Shown: positions 48,873 through 58,564 of the stretch, in pieces
Layout: every line of letters begins with the position of its first letter
Position numbering within the stretch: position 1 is the stretch's first letter
Source of the DNA: Marasmius tenuissimus
Taxonomy: Eukaryota; Basidiomycota; Agaricomycetes; Agaricales; Marasmiaceae
Assembly: GCA_029532415.1 (NCBI GenBank)
Contig: JAQOTA010000050.1
Location: 1,550,001 to 1,614,000 of the forward strand
Direction of reading: 5' to 3'
DNA: 64,000 bases
Notes under the pieces: model-generated
Databases searched by the model: none
What the model was told of the DNA's origin: nothing
The model's input: only the letters and a program-made list of their open reading frames with translations
Translations under genes and position numbers: made by a program

Positions 48873-49054
48873 AACGATGTCTATATTCTCCCCAATTTTA
48901 GTTGGCGTACTTAAAAATATCTGAACTACCTAACGAGCGAATGAGCGACTGATTGTCTGAATCCCATAAGCGTATGCGATCACCTGACCTGATAGAAAGA
49001 CAAAACCGCGAAGAGGACAGCCACTGCAAATAACGTCACTTATTCCTGACTGCC
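48873..49054. other. Spacer between TET/JBP gene and third gene
   Basis: 182 bases including the first gene's terminator region and the next gene's promoter; no distinct motif recognised. Confidence 0.4.
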
Positions 49055-51520
49055 ATGTCAGAGTACGAAGATCCCCTTCAGCGAACAGAATCTGTTAGCA
49101 CTGTGATATCTCTTGGCGACTCCATCGTTGAAAGACAACGTGAAGAAAGCTTCTCTGGGCCGTGGACGTCACCAAAGCTACCTAGCCCTGATTCAGAGTT
49201 ACATCTCCATTTCAATACCGGGATCTCCTCGACTTACGTTCAGGACAGCGGTGTGGCGGGCACAGTGTCGGCGACTTACACTGACTCCGCTACTTACGTC
49301 CAAAACAGCCTGACGTCGAATACGTCGAATATACACTCGGCTTCTTACATTCAGAACAACTCGGCGACGGAGAACTTGGATACCCGTCTTATCTTAAAGG
49401 AAATCAATATGCTACGGTCAGTATATCATACCTTCAGCACCACATTTGATGTTGAACGTTGAACGTTAAACCCGAGTTTAGCCTTACCAGCGAAGCGATT
49501 CTCAACAGGCTCAGGCCAGATTTGCTGGCACCTGCTGAAGCTAGGGGTGATAGTAAAGCTCCAAATCCTTTCGCCACCCAGGGCATGACTGGTTTACCGG
49601 AGCTTGACCAGAAGGACTATAGTGCCGTCAACTACTGGCACGTTGGCCAGTGGAAGGGTCCCCCCGTATCGAAGGCGGCTGATGCTGGAGAAGAGTTGGC
49701 GAAAGAGGCAGGGTCAAAGAAGAAGAAAAAGAAGAAAGCGGCCGAGAATCAGGATCAGGATTCGACCGTCGACACCAAGAAACAGGAACGTGAGTATGCA
49801 GCCCTGAAGTTTATTGAAGACCAGAACGGCGTTCCTGTTCCTGGCGCACGTCTAGGGATGGTTACCAGGGATGCCCGGGCCTTTTTCAGGGCAAAGGCGC
49901 TTGCTGGGAAAATAACGTCTGGCGGATGGGACCAGGTCGAGCTCCCTGTGCGCATCGAGTATTATCAAGACATGCGACTTCTGATTCCAGAGCTCCAGTT
50001 GTGCTTTGGTAATTGGAAAGCTGACCGAGTCGCAAAAGAGATCTTCTCAGGGTGGTGGCAGAGCCACCGAAAGGCCATGGCTAAGGAAGAAGAGGCACCC
50101 TCATCCTCTGCTCTTCCAAAGCCGGTTAAGACACGCATCTCGACTGCTCCCAACTCAACCACTCCCATCTCGACGGTCTCAACTATTGCCGTCACTGTTG
50201 CTCAAGTTCCTTCAACTCCAACTCCAGCCTCAGATCCTATTCAGACTTCTATTCCTTTACCTCCGACTCCTGTCTCGACTCCAGTCTCGCCTGTTCCTGT
50301 CCTACCGATCTCAATACCCACTCAGACAATGTCGACACCCATTCAGACAATGTCAACTACGATTCAAACGACTACGATTCAAACGACTCCAATTCAGACG
50401 ACTCCGACTCCGACGACTCCGATGACTCCGACTCCGACGACTCCGACGACCACCACGAGAATTATTCATGCCCCTCCTATTCTTATCTCGCCTGTCTCTG
50501 TTCCCCTCATACCGGTCTCATTCCCTATTCAGATGACGCCAACTCCCGTACAGACAACACCGATCCAGTCAAATCCCATCACAACTCCTGTCCCTCCGAC
50601 GACTCTTATTCCATCAACTCCAATTCCGTCGGTTCCGATTCTGTCGGTTCCATCCGAGACGCCTGATGATAGTGCTGATGTCGCGATGGCAGACTCACTC
50701 CTGGCAAATACATCCTCGGCAACTCCTTCCCCGCCCACTCCAGCTCAGGCTACTACCTCCAGTAAACGACCCCGTTCGGAATCACTGATAGGCGTCAGCG
50801 AGGATGATCCCATGCTGTCAGAAGGTGCAGGTACAGATTCAGGTGGAGGACAAGATGCTGCTCCCCCCTCAAAGAAGGCAAGGTCTAGCGGCCCAAAGAT
50901 ACCACGTATCAAGGTGACGTATTCCAAAAATCTATCTGTTTATCCTAAATGTGATTCTGATATGCTCGAACTTTAGTTGAAAGTGAATCTGTATGAGTTA
51001 CCTTCCCTCTTGACATATTGACAGCGTACTCATGGCCTTTCTTTTCTCTTATACTAGGTACCCGGAATGCGAAGAGGACAATAATACCCAACAGGATCAT
51101 GATATGGACGAAAATCCTGAGGGAGCCGACCTCAGTAACCACGAAGACCCTTCTTCTGGACCATCCGGAGCAACTGCCGAAAAACTGAAAAGGCCGGTGC
51201 CCTCTAGATACAACCCACAGAAGTTTCTTCAGTTTGGGATCGAGGGCACAGCTCAGTAAGTACACCTCGAATCAACCCACACACGTTCATTCAGTCACCT
51301 TTATTTCCTCTCACAGGAATCTCGCGAAAAGATATTACAGTCAGAAAGTGCGCCCAGAATTACCCGCCAACGAGATACCTCAGGGTGATTACTTTACATG
51401 GTATCTAAAAACGATGGAGGAAGATCTATGGGTGGTACGCCTACGAATCTTCCTATCTTATTGCAATATCTGACATCTGTGTAGGGCTTCCATCGTGCCG
51501 CGAAGGCGAACGGAAAGTAG
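49055..51520 (+). CDS. CACTA accessory protein, Thr/Pro-rich (possible TnpA counterpart)
   Basis: Third gene of the transposon, unknown family. ATG 49,055 (MSEYEDPLQRTESVSTVISL). A GT-AG intron (about 49,414-49,484) joins EINMLR to LTSEAILNRLRPDLLAPAEA. Then come YSAVNYWHVGQWKGPPVSKA, a Lys-rich nuclear-signal-like stretch (KKKKKKKAAENQ), a conserved-looking helical block (VELPVRIEYYQDMRLLIPEL, FSGWWQSHRKAM), about 230 residues dominated by Thr, Pro, Ile and Gln with short repeats, and a second basic patch (KKARSSGPKIPRIK). Two further introns lead to PSRYNPQKFLQFGIEGTAQ and NEIPQGDYFTWYLKTMEEDL; a last intron gives GFHRAAKANGK and a stop at 51,518-51,520. Its position after the transposase fits a TnpA-like DNA-binding helper, but this is inference. 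Confidence 0.65.
50350..50460 (+). repeat. Coding minisatellite (Thr/Pro/Ile/Gln codons)
   Basis: Degenerate tandem repeats of ATTCAAACGACTACG and ACTCCGACGACTCCGATG type inside the accessory-protein gene, encoding TTIQTT and TPTTP-like units. Unit length is a multiple of three, so slippage here would not break the frame. Confidence 0.75.
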
Positions 51521-51820
51521 TTTTTGTAGCCCAGGTATGATCTTCTTCAGCGGGGACAACCAGACAACTCAACGCCACATAAACAGTTCGAACTTTCGCT
51601 ACGATCATTACAGTGATAGCAACATCGATGATTGCATCCCACGGAGATCAGAACGTCGAAACTGTTTTCTTGTTATTTACACATATTCCTATCTAGTAAT
51701 GCTAGCGATATCATGGCGCTGTCGTATCGTAGAATAGGTATCCATAGTCAATGCATTCAATTATTATCAATACCTGACAATATGTGGACGGGCGAATCAA
51801 AGCAATCCAGAGCGAATAGC
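51521..51820. other. 3' flank of accessory gene inside CACTA element
   Basis: No gene or strong motif; leads into the right subterminal repeats. Confidence 0.4.
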
Positions 51821-52188
51821 AGGGAATAGCTCGCATTTAGTCAATTATCAATATGTGTGCATAGCTCGCAGTCTGTCAGTCATCAATATGTGAGAATACC
51901 CCACAGTCTCTTGATATCGTTTCAAAAGAATAGCAGAGAATAGGTCTAATAGGTTGACTCGAAATAGCTGGGAATAGGTCCATCCGTAAACATAGGGAAT
52001 AGCAGGGAATAGCTCGCAGCCTGCCATAACAGACTAGGTTATGTCGCTCTCAAATAGCTGAGCATGGTTCGATATTGCGCAAACACCTATATCAGGGCCA
52101 TTCTCAGCTATTTGTGGCCTTTTTTGCGCGACATCGCTTATACACGTCAAAAAAATAGCCCAGACTACCTGAGAATGCCTGAGAATAT
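51821..52188. repeat. Right subterminal repeat zone of CACTA element
   Basis: At least eight variants of GAATAGCAGGGAATAGCTCG / AAATAGCTGGGAATAG / GAATACCCC recur within 370 bases, together with ATCAATATGTG repeated twice. They mirror the left subterminal motifs in inverse sense. Likely transposase-binding sites. Confidence 0.8.
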
Positions 52189-52205
52189 TGTCGGTTTTCA
52201 CTGGG
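52189..52205 (-). repeat. CACTA element right terminal inverted repeat
   Basis: TGTCGGTTTTCACTGGG, the exact inverse of the left 17-bp terminus. Confidence 0.9.
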
Positions 52206-52212
52206 GCTGAAT
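52206..52212 (+). repeat. Target-site duplication, right (GCTGAAT)
   Basis: Exact copy of 39,069-39,075. Confidence 0.85.
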
Positions 52213-54397
52213 GCCACATCCGCGATCTAAAAATCTTTTTCTCCTTTGTCGAGCAGCGAGCGCGACTGACCTCTTTGCCTTGCGCATTTTGCGTGAGAGC
52301 TTCTACCCAACCCTCAACTACTCCTTCTGTACTATTCACACTGCAAACATCATGGAACCCTGAATTTCTTGGAGACTCTACATCTGTTTCTAACCCACAC
52401 CAGTCGTCACATGAGCCTTTTTTGGATTCCACCTACAACAATGACTATCTTGAACATACGCGCCCCATTGGCAATGACTATTATTATACCCCGACTACCA
52501 CTACCCCTAATCATTCTTTTGACGCGTCAGTTGGGCCGCACTATGTGCCATACCACTATCACAACCTCCCTGGTGTGTCCGGGTCAACCTATCGCCATCA
52601 GACATATCTACCCACATCCGAAGCTCAGTCCACACTTCCAACTACTCCTGCTCTCTGTACACCCGTACCCAAACCAGACTTTGTGCCGCATGTGGAGGAA
52701 ACCTCTGAGAAGGGGTACCGTGAGGTCAAGTGTCCACTTTGTCACCGATGGGTTAAGACCGGTGTCGAAGAGATGATCAGCCTAAGGGTGAATAGAATAT
52801 GGGACGGACCTGGTCGACAATCTGACACGATGATGAAGAAAAACCTAGAAAGGTATAATGAAATCAGTACTGGTCACATAGTGATAGGTACAAAAGGGAA
52901 AGATCAGGTACGAGAACCTGAGAAGTAAACAACGCGTGCTCGACACGTGTATACGCGTCTGATGGCGATGTAATGAACACGGGGAAGAGAAAAGAATGAT
53001 AGACTTAGCTCGTTAGGTCTATCCAGTCTTATCCTGAGGCTCAGATGGGGCTCGAAGAGGTACGATGGGCTCAGATGGCTCAGGCTCAGAGAGAGAGAGG
53101 GCTCGAGATGGAGGGGAGAAAGAGAGATGTATATCGACAGGACCTGACAGGTTTTATGGAATACAGGAGGTCTGTGCACAGAAAGACCAACGTGGTACAA
53201 ACAAACGAAAAGGGAAGCGAAATATACATTTTTGGCAGCTGTGATGTCATACGTACGAAATAGTCCATGCAAGCGCAACGGTTTGGTCTCCTCCTCGTGT
53301 CCTCAACTCTTCAGAATTCCCAGACAATGTGGTGCTATTTCGAGGATGACCAGGCCTCATAGTGCAGACTGGGTGGACAAGTCCCAGCAAGCAGCACTCA
53401 ACGTTGATCAGGAACCGTTGGAGCATTGGATCCGAGAAGCAGGCCCTAAAGTATGAAGGAAAGGCACATAGAGGACGAAGAGTGGAAAGGATCAAAAGTG
53501 GGAGAAGCATAAGTGATTTTCGGTTTTGTAATAGAGAGGAAAAAGAAACATGAAAGAAAGACTCATCAGGTGTGTTTCCCCGAGTAGTCTTGTCGACCCT
53601 TCGACACCGGTGCTGACACTGGCCCACAACCACAACCACTCTGTAATCACTAGCAGGGTGATGCATGCAAGAAGTACAGACCCGCACCAACTGACTCGCT
53701 TGGCACAAACCACACAGTCGAGTCGAACATGGCAGGCTCAACAACCACACATCAATCTCGCACTCATGTCTCGCCCACTCCCTGTCCCGGATACTGTATG
53801 ATCTGGGACATCGGTGACTATTATACGGCCTACCCGTTTCCCATCCATGCGAAAGACTCTCGTTTCGATCCTGGTTTTTGACTAGGTCCTGTCTTGTCTC
53901 ATACAGCGTCGAGATCGGAGGTCAATATCCATGAGACGTGTAGGGGGGAGTTGCGCAAGAAAAAAACCGTGTTGACATGCCTGCAAGCCTATGATTTTCA
54001 GTACACGGCGGCCTCTACTTTCAAGCCATGATCACCCTGCATGAATGTCCCGATTCCGTGTCCTCTGTGTCCCGTAAAAACTGGTCATAACCAATGGAAA
54101 TACAATATGCTCGAACACTTGGAGCAGTGACATCCCTCTTGGCTGGAGATGACCACTGCAGAGTTCAGAGAGAGCATTAGAATCACGAAAGAGGAGGAAT
54201 TGGTGTTGGGCATACTGGAAGACAAAGTGCCGACTGACTATCTGGCACCCATCAACCTACCACTTCATCCCTACTTGAAGCGGCCCTCTACATCCATTCC
54301 CAGATCTCCTTCGACGGTTAGAACTCGTAAGTCTGGTAAGAAAGCTCGGCCAAGCGAGGGGGAAGAAACTCCAGACCAGAGGTTGATGTTGGGGTGA
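52213..54397 (+). pseudogene. Degenerate zinc-finger gene of outer element
   Basis: Remnant of a C2H2-type zinc-finger gene of a kind repeated in agaricomycete genomes. The long open stretch to 52,928 contains KCPLCHRWVKTGV and a Tyr/Pro/Ser-rich N-terminal region. A later stretch (about 53,765-54,130) reads PCPGYCMIWDIGDYYTAYPF and PIPCPLCPVKTGHNQWKYNM followed by LEHLEQ and HPSW (a C-x2-C...H-x-H-like finger), then TTAEFRESIRITKEEELVLG and a basic tail ending near 54,397. In-frame stops (for example after RFDPGF and after TFKP) and a missing 5' end show it is dead. The CACTA element inserted just upstream of or inside its 5' part. No usable ATG exists for the first open stretch. Confidence 0.55.
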
Positions 54398-54654
54398 CGG
54401 GTTTTGGTGAGACTGCAGATCAAGCCGGTATGATCATTGTTGTAAAAATTCTGTCTTTATTACTTGTAAACATAGGGAAAACAGAAACAAAACATAGCAA
54501 AGGATATGGGACGACATGAGGAGGGGATGGAAGTCCACAGAAAATGGTGACGTGGTGCTGCGCCGCTGTCAGCAGAAGGGCGCATATCATATTCACATGC
54601 CAGGCCACGCAACCATGCCCATGTCCCAGATCCCAATCGGCGGCTCCTCTTGTT

Positions 54655-55150
54655 TCCGTCCCTTCTGTAACCCACATGAGCACACTGAGACTACTCTGGA
54701 ATATAAGATCTGGGGTGCCGCCGTGATTTGGCAAATGGAGGGGCTCATGAAGGTCGTGAAACTTCTGGCTATCAGGAAGAGCCCACCAGGAGCACAAACT
54801 TTTACTCCTCGTTACAGCTGCTGTCTTAAAGAGATTTTGGTCTTTGGGTGTGCGTATTGCTTTGCTATGTGCTCGAGGTTTAGGCTGACAGCTTTCCTTG
54901 CGTGCTTGACCCTCCGATATCCAACTTGATCATGAATCTCTGCACTTTGGCGACAAGTGCAACCACTTAGATGTTGACTCCCAACGCGTAACCAGGGAAA
55001 GAACCTGGAAGAACATCGCGGAGCAACACTTCGAATGGAGGCCCCGATTCTTTTGTTGGACAGACCAAATACGCCAAACGAAGAGAGCATAGAGAGAATG
55101 GCTTATTCACCGCTGGTGAACTCATTGGTTTTATATCATTTTTGTGATCA
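54655..55150 (+). repeat. Displaced end of duplication unit 2
   Basis: Collinear with about 25,760-26,258 of copy 1 (shared: CCCACATGAGCACAC, GACTACTCTGGAATA, AAGATCTGGGGTG, GCTCATGAAGG, ATCATTTTTGTGAT). This is exactly the part missing from copy 2 at 38,822, so it is the end of copy 2 pushed away by the insertion. Confidence 0.85.
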
Positions 55151-55438
55151 TAATGCGTTCGTTCGCATCCTGCTAACAGGACTGGAGGAGAAGAAGGGAT
55201 ACAATGAGGTGGGGATCTCCACAAGGACGGATTGACAGAACCACAGTTCGGGTTGCGCGGGAGTGGGCGCCTTGCTGAGACCAGAAGATCCCCTCCTTGG
55301 TTTCTGGGGCTACTTACTCGATTTCATAGTCGGTTGTAGACTATGTAGTCGCGACGATAGGTGTCTGTGATAGACTGAATCATCACCACCTGCCGTTTTT
55401 AGTAGGGTTGCCAGGAGCAAAAAAAGCAGCTGTGCAAC
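55151..55438 (+). repeat. Start of a third duplication unit, truncated
   Basis: Follows the unit-2 end without a gap and matches the starts of units 1 and 2 (CTAACAGGACTGGAGGAGAAG, GAGGTGGGGATCTCC, ACAAGGACGG, GGTTGCGCGGGAG, GGGTTGCCAGGAGCAAA). Similarity stops at about 55,438, where unrelated repetitive sequence begins. Proves at least three units once stood in tandem. Confidence 0.85.
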
Positions 55439-55543
55439 AGTGTTGGGAGGTCGCCGTCCCTAAGGTCAGGGACAGGTCACGATTTCCCATCAAAGTCAGC
55501 AAATAGTCGGAAGTCAGGTTGCCGACCAGGCTCCTTCCCACCC

Positions 55544-55608
55544 GCCATACAAAGAGTTGTTCATCAGCCAATCACAGCACGGCCTAAACCACACCCAACT
55601 CTTTGTAT
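55544..55608. repeat. Inverted repeat ATACAAAGAGTT / AACTCTTTGTAT
   Basis: A 12-bp perfect (about 15-bp imperfect, GCC...GGC) inverted repeat with ~38 nt between arms, close to where unit-3 homology breaks. Could be the tip of another inserted element. Confidence 0.6.
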
Positions 55609-56049
55609 GACGGCTGGCGTCATGTAACCGGGCCGCCCATTCACTGGCGACCTAGCTCAGCTTGTCGAATAGTGGTCCATCAATATTCGGAGATATCTTT
55701 ACTAGCGGAGGTAGAAGATTTCCGACCTGATAGTAATCTTCTGCTCGTAGATATGCGTGTCTTTTGTCGTTGTACCATGACAGAGTCAATTTCAGCTCCT
55801 CTCGCGCTAGGAATTCTCAATGAAATATTCCGAACGTTCAGGGTCAGTCTGGCCCAACTTCTAATGGCTGTTGTCTCGGATGTCTCGTATAAGGGAACCT
55901 CAATAACAGGAATATCAGAGAATCTCTCTGCTATTCTTGATGCTCTTTGTTCAAATCCAATGACCAAGAATGCAACTGAGGGATGGGCAATGCACCAGGC
56001 CACCGAGATTTGCAGGGAGGAGGTGTTGAACGTGATGGATATCATGTGA
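55603..56049 (+). CDS. Unknown ORF truncated by an LTR element
   Basis: A 148-codon frame whose second half (from MTESISAPLALGILNEIFRT to REEVLNVMDIM) reads like genuine helical protein: amphipathic, no low complexity, rich in Ile/Leu/Ala, with CREE near the end. I do not recognise the family. The frame ends six bases before the copia-like LTR begins at 56,055, so the LTR insertion probably cut off a longer protein. The start is uncertain because the first 60 residues look less coherent. Confidence 0.4.
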   Translation: MYDGWRHVTGPPIHWRPSSACRIVVHQYSEISLLAEVEDFRPDSNLLLVDMRVFCRCTMTESISAPLALGILNEIFRTFRVSLAQLLMAVVSDVSYKGTSITGISENLSAILDALCSNPMTKNATEGWAMHQATEICREEVLNVMDIM

Positions 56050-56054
56050 TACAT

Positions 56055-56530
56055 TGTTGACATGTTGTTTACACGTCACACACTATTTATAGAGCTACAC
56101 CTCTATGAACACTTGTGCTCTTATGCAAGAAGTATCTATGTAGCTATTGCTTCACAAATGACACTGTAGATACCTGCTACGTAAGTAGTTGCATCAGGTA
56201 TGATGCTCATAGTCCTTAGTGCAAGGCACAAAGGACTTTAGTAGCTAAGCAGGCCAATAGGACTGCAGACATACTCATTAGTATTATGATTATACGGCTA
56301 AATACCTACTTCTAGTAGTAGTTTCATATGATGGTAATGACTCTTACATGTACTGAAATTTGTGTATAAAAGCTGGTATTCCAAGGCCTTAAGCCTTAGG
56401 ACAATCTACTCGATTATCACCTCTCAAGCATCTCAAAGCACTCTAACTACTAGCTCTACAAGCTATCTAACCCAAGGTGAGGTTTAGGACGTTATAACCC
56501 ACTGTGCAGTTTGACTATGCTGGCTCATCA
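56055..56530 (+). repeat. Copia-like LTR (476 bp)
   Basis: Begins TGTTGACATGTTG and ends before GGTTATGGGCCC at 56,531, which resembles the internal primer-binding start of Ty1/copia elements that prime from an initiator-tRNA-Met fragment. Inside are a TATA box (TATAAAA 56,365-56,371) and a small hairpin AAGGCCTTAAGCCTTAGG. The outer ends are called from TG...CA and the context. Confidence 0.65.
56365..56371 (+). promoter_or_regulatory. LTR TATA box
   Basis: TATAAAA about 165 nt before the LTR end, followed by a hairpin that may mark the R/poly(A) region. Typical LTR promoter layout. Confidence 0.55.
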
Positions 56531-57475
56531 GGTTATGGGCCCCGCAACAGGCACCAGGTCAATGTTATGATCAGGGTAGTTGGATAACTTTCCGGTGTCA
56601 CCGCCGTCCTAGCGGATGTCCTAACCACTTGGGTTAGTGAAGTCTCTAGCAATGAGCAGGCTATGTCTGGTGGTGTAGTAGGGTACCCCTTCGACACTTT
56701 CTACATTCCCTCTATGTCCCTGTACCCCTTGCATGTCGTATGAACACATGTACATACTAATGGCTGGGATTCACTTTCTATTCGCAGCGAGACCCTACTA
56801 GGCCAATTCCTAGATTGTCTCAAAGTGATAACCCAGATCATGCCTTGACCATATATTGTCATGGCATGATGCTGCCGGAAATCCAACTGTTGGGGGTGGT
56901 CCTCGGCTGTACAGCTTCGGCTGGAGAGGCGCCTTTTGGGATGTCCATGGAACTGTGCTTCTAAACCAGTTAGCCATGATGTCCGAAGGCTGAAAAATGC
57001 CGTGGTCAAATGACTGTTACAACTGGGATTTCTTATGATAGAGTTATACATATCAAAACGGCCACTTTAGTATGTACAGGGACTCCTTACCCATATGACC
57101 TCTGATTCAAATTATTGTTAGAATCTAGTATCTCCATTGGTTATTTCTGTCAACCTTACACTTATGGCGTGGAGGAAGCAGAATGTACTCCATGGAACAA
57201 TCTAGAACTCTAATAATAATATTCTTCAGGCATATGGAAGACGTTTGCTAGTCTGGGATTGAGACCAGATAGCATGAAGGAATCACCAGACATATACACA
57301 CTGGAGGTTACGCTGTAAGACCATTGCAATTGGCTGGGACTATGTAACCAGATTAACTCCCCTGCATGTTCTGTTGTGATGACCTACCTGGTAGCAGCAC
57401 TGTCAAATCTCCCGATCATTTATTCATTTAATAAAGAAAATAGAATGCTCATGGGATTTTTGGCAGAAACCAAAT
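56531..57475 (+). other. Retroelement leader
   Basis: Starts GGTTATGGGCCCCGC (putative primer-binding site). The rest is AT-rich and without a supported ORF. Confidence 0.45.
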
Positions 57476-58553
57476 ATGTCTCACAATTCACAAGAACACA
57501 CCAATGAACCCAAGATCGTCATAGCCAGACAACCCGATGGTGAAAACTATCGAGTCTCTCAGGCTGAAGGAGAAACATTCAATGTTAGGGCTCCCTCTAA
57601 CTAGCCCCTTCAAATGTATAATCCGTACTCTCAAAGGGTTTACAACAATGCCCAGTAGCCTCTTTACGCACAGGCGGCTGAAGCCACACTTCCTGCAGGT
57701 CAGGGAGCTCTCAATAGTGTTCCTATGTTGGCTCAGAACAGATCCAATTGGAAGGAGTTTATTCGCGCACTTGAAGCATACTTTTGCACTCAGGGAAATG
57801 CTAAGGTTCTTACTGAATCGAAGCCTGACATCCCTGCGTCTGACGCCACAGAAACTGTCAAGAATGAATACAAAACTTGGCAGGATCGAAATGAGAAATG
57901 CTTCGGAGCACTACAAATGCACACATACCCTATCCATGACGCTATCCTTGATCTGGATTCTGTAATTGATTATATTTCAAATATTAAAGCAAACTATGGT
58001 TCCGAAGACACAGCTGAACTTCTCAATATGTATACCAACCTCCATTCGGTGGTTTTTCCATTGAATCAGAGCTCAGTTGCTGGTATCAATTATATGGCTA
58101 CCCAGCAACATAAACTTAAGGCTCAGGATGTTGAAATACCAGAAGCGCTGTTTGTGTTAATGATCATAGCAAAACTTCTGAAATCATGGGCGAATCTCAA
58201 AGAACATGTGATTCGACTCAAGAAGGAAGATTTGAAGCTTTCCGAAATTATATCAATCATTATCAACACATGGAATGCTAGGACTGGTGGACATTCTGGA
58301 CCAGAGGTATATACTGCTGCCTATAATGCCAAGATTTCTGGTGTCCCTAAATTTAAGTCTGTGCCTAATTGGTCTGGTCAATCTGAATCATCTGGTAACA
58401 AGTCTGGTGGTAAGCCCAATGGGGGCAATTGTTCTAATCAGAACAACCAACAGAAGCAGAACCAGAATAACTAAAACCAGCAGGGTTCTTTGAAAAAGAA
58501 GAATAACAAGAAAGGCAAAGGCAAGGGAAAAGGCAAAGAGCAGAACAAGCCTA

Positions 58554-58564
58554 AGCAAGGGGGG
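58554..58564 (+). repeat. MULE target-site duplication, left
   Basis: AGCAAGGGGGG, 11 bp, identical to 62,293-62,303. Gag reading frame is continuous if one copy is removed with the element. Confidence 0.9.

Larger units (their letters stand above)
39076..52205 (+). mobile_element. CACTA/EnSpm-type DNA transposon carrying a TET/JBP gene (13.13 kb)
   Basis: A complete element defined by 17-bp perfect terminal inverted repeats (CCCAGTGAAAACCGACA at 39,076-39,092; reverse complement at 52,189-52,205) and a perfect 7-bp flanking duplication. The termini contain CAGTG/CACTG near the tip, as in CACTA relatives, and the subterminal zones are packed with short repeats. It carries three multi-exon genes on one strand: a Tnp2-type transposase, a TET/JBP dioxygenase and a Thr/Pro-rich accessory protein. 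A 7-bp duplication is longer than the 2-3 bp usual for CACTA elements. Intact termini and largely open genes point to a recent insertion. Confidence 0.9.
38825..54641. mobile_element. Outer 15.8-kb insertion splitting unit 2 (boundaries approximate)
   Basis: Unit-2 homology ends at 38,822 and resumes near 54,655. The insertion begins GCCGATTGAAATCATGGACAT (38,825) and near its right edge the reverse complement reads GCCGATTGGGATCTGGGACAT (54,641 inward), giving imperfect terminal inverted repeats of about 21 bp. With the internal CACTA transposon removed, the outer element is only ~2.7 kb and carries a broken zinc-finger gene. About 11 extra bases at the right edge and a possible 9-bp duplication TTTCC(A/G)TCC leave the exact ends and the class open. 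Confidence 0.6.

Noticed and set aside
51821..52188. CRISPR-like array in the AATAGC repeats
   Set aside because: Repeats are short, degenerate and irregularly spaced in a eukaryotic transposon end; they are subterminal transposase-binding repeats.
52188..52928. Gene starting inside the CACTA right terminus
   Set aside because: The apparent start is TTG in the transposon end; the frame has no ATG. Treated as part of a disrupted zinc-finger relic.
57537..57965. Second ORF at the gag start
   Set aside because: Overlapping shadow frame; gag similarity (NWKEFIRALEAYF) lies in the other frame from 57,476.
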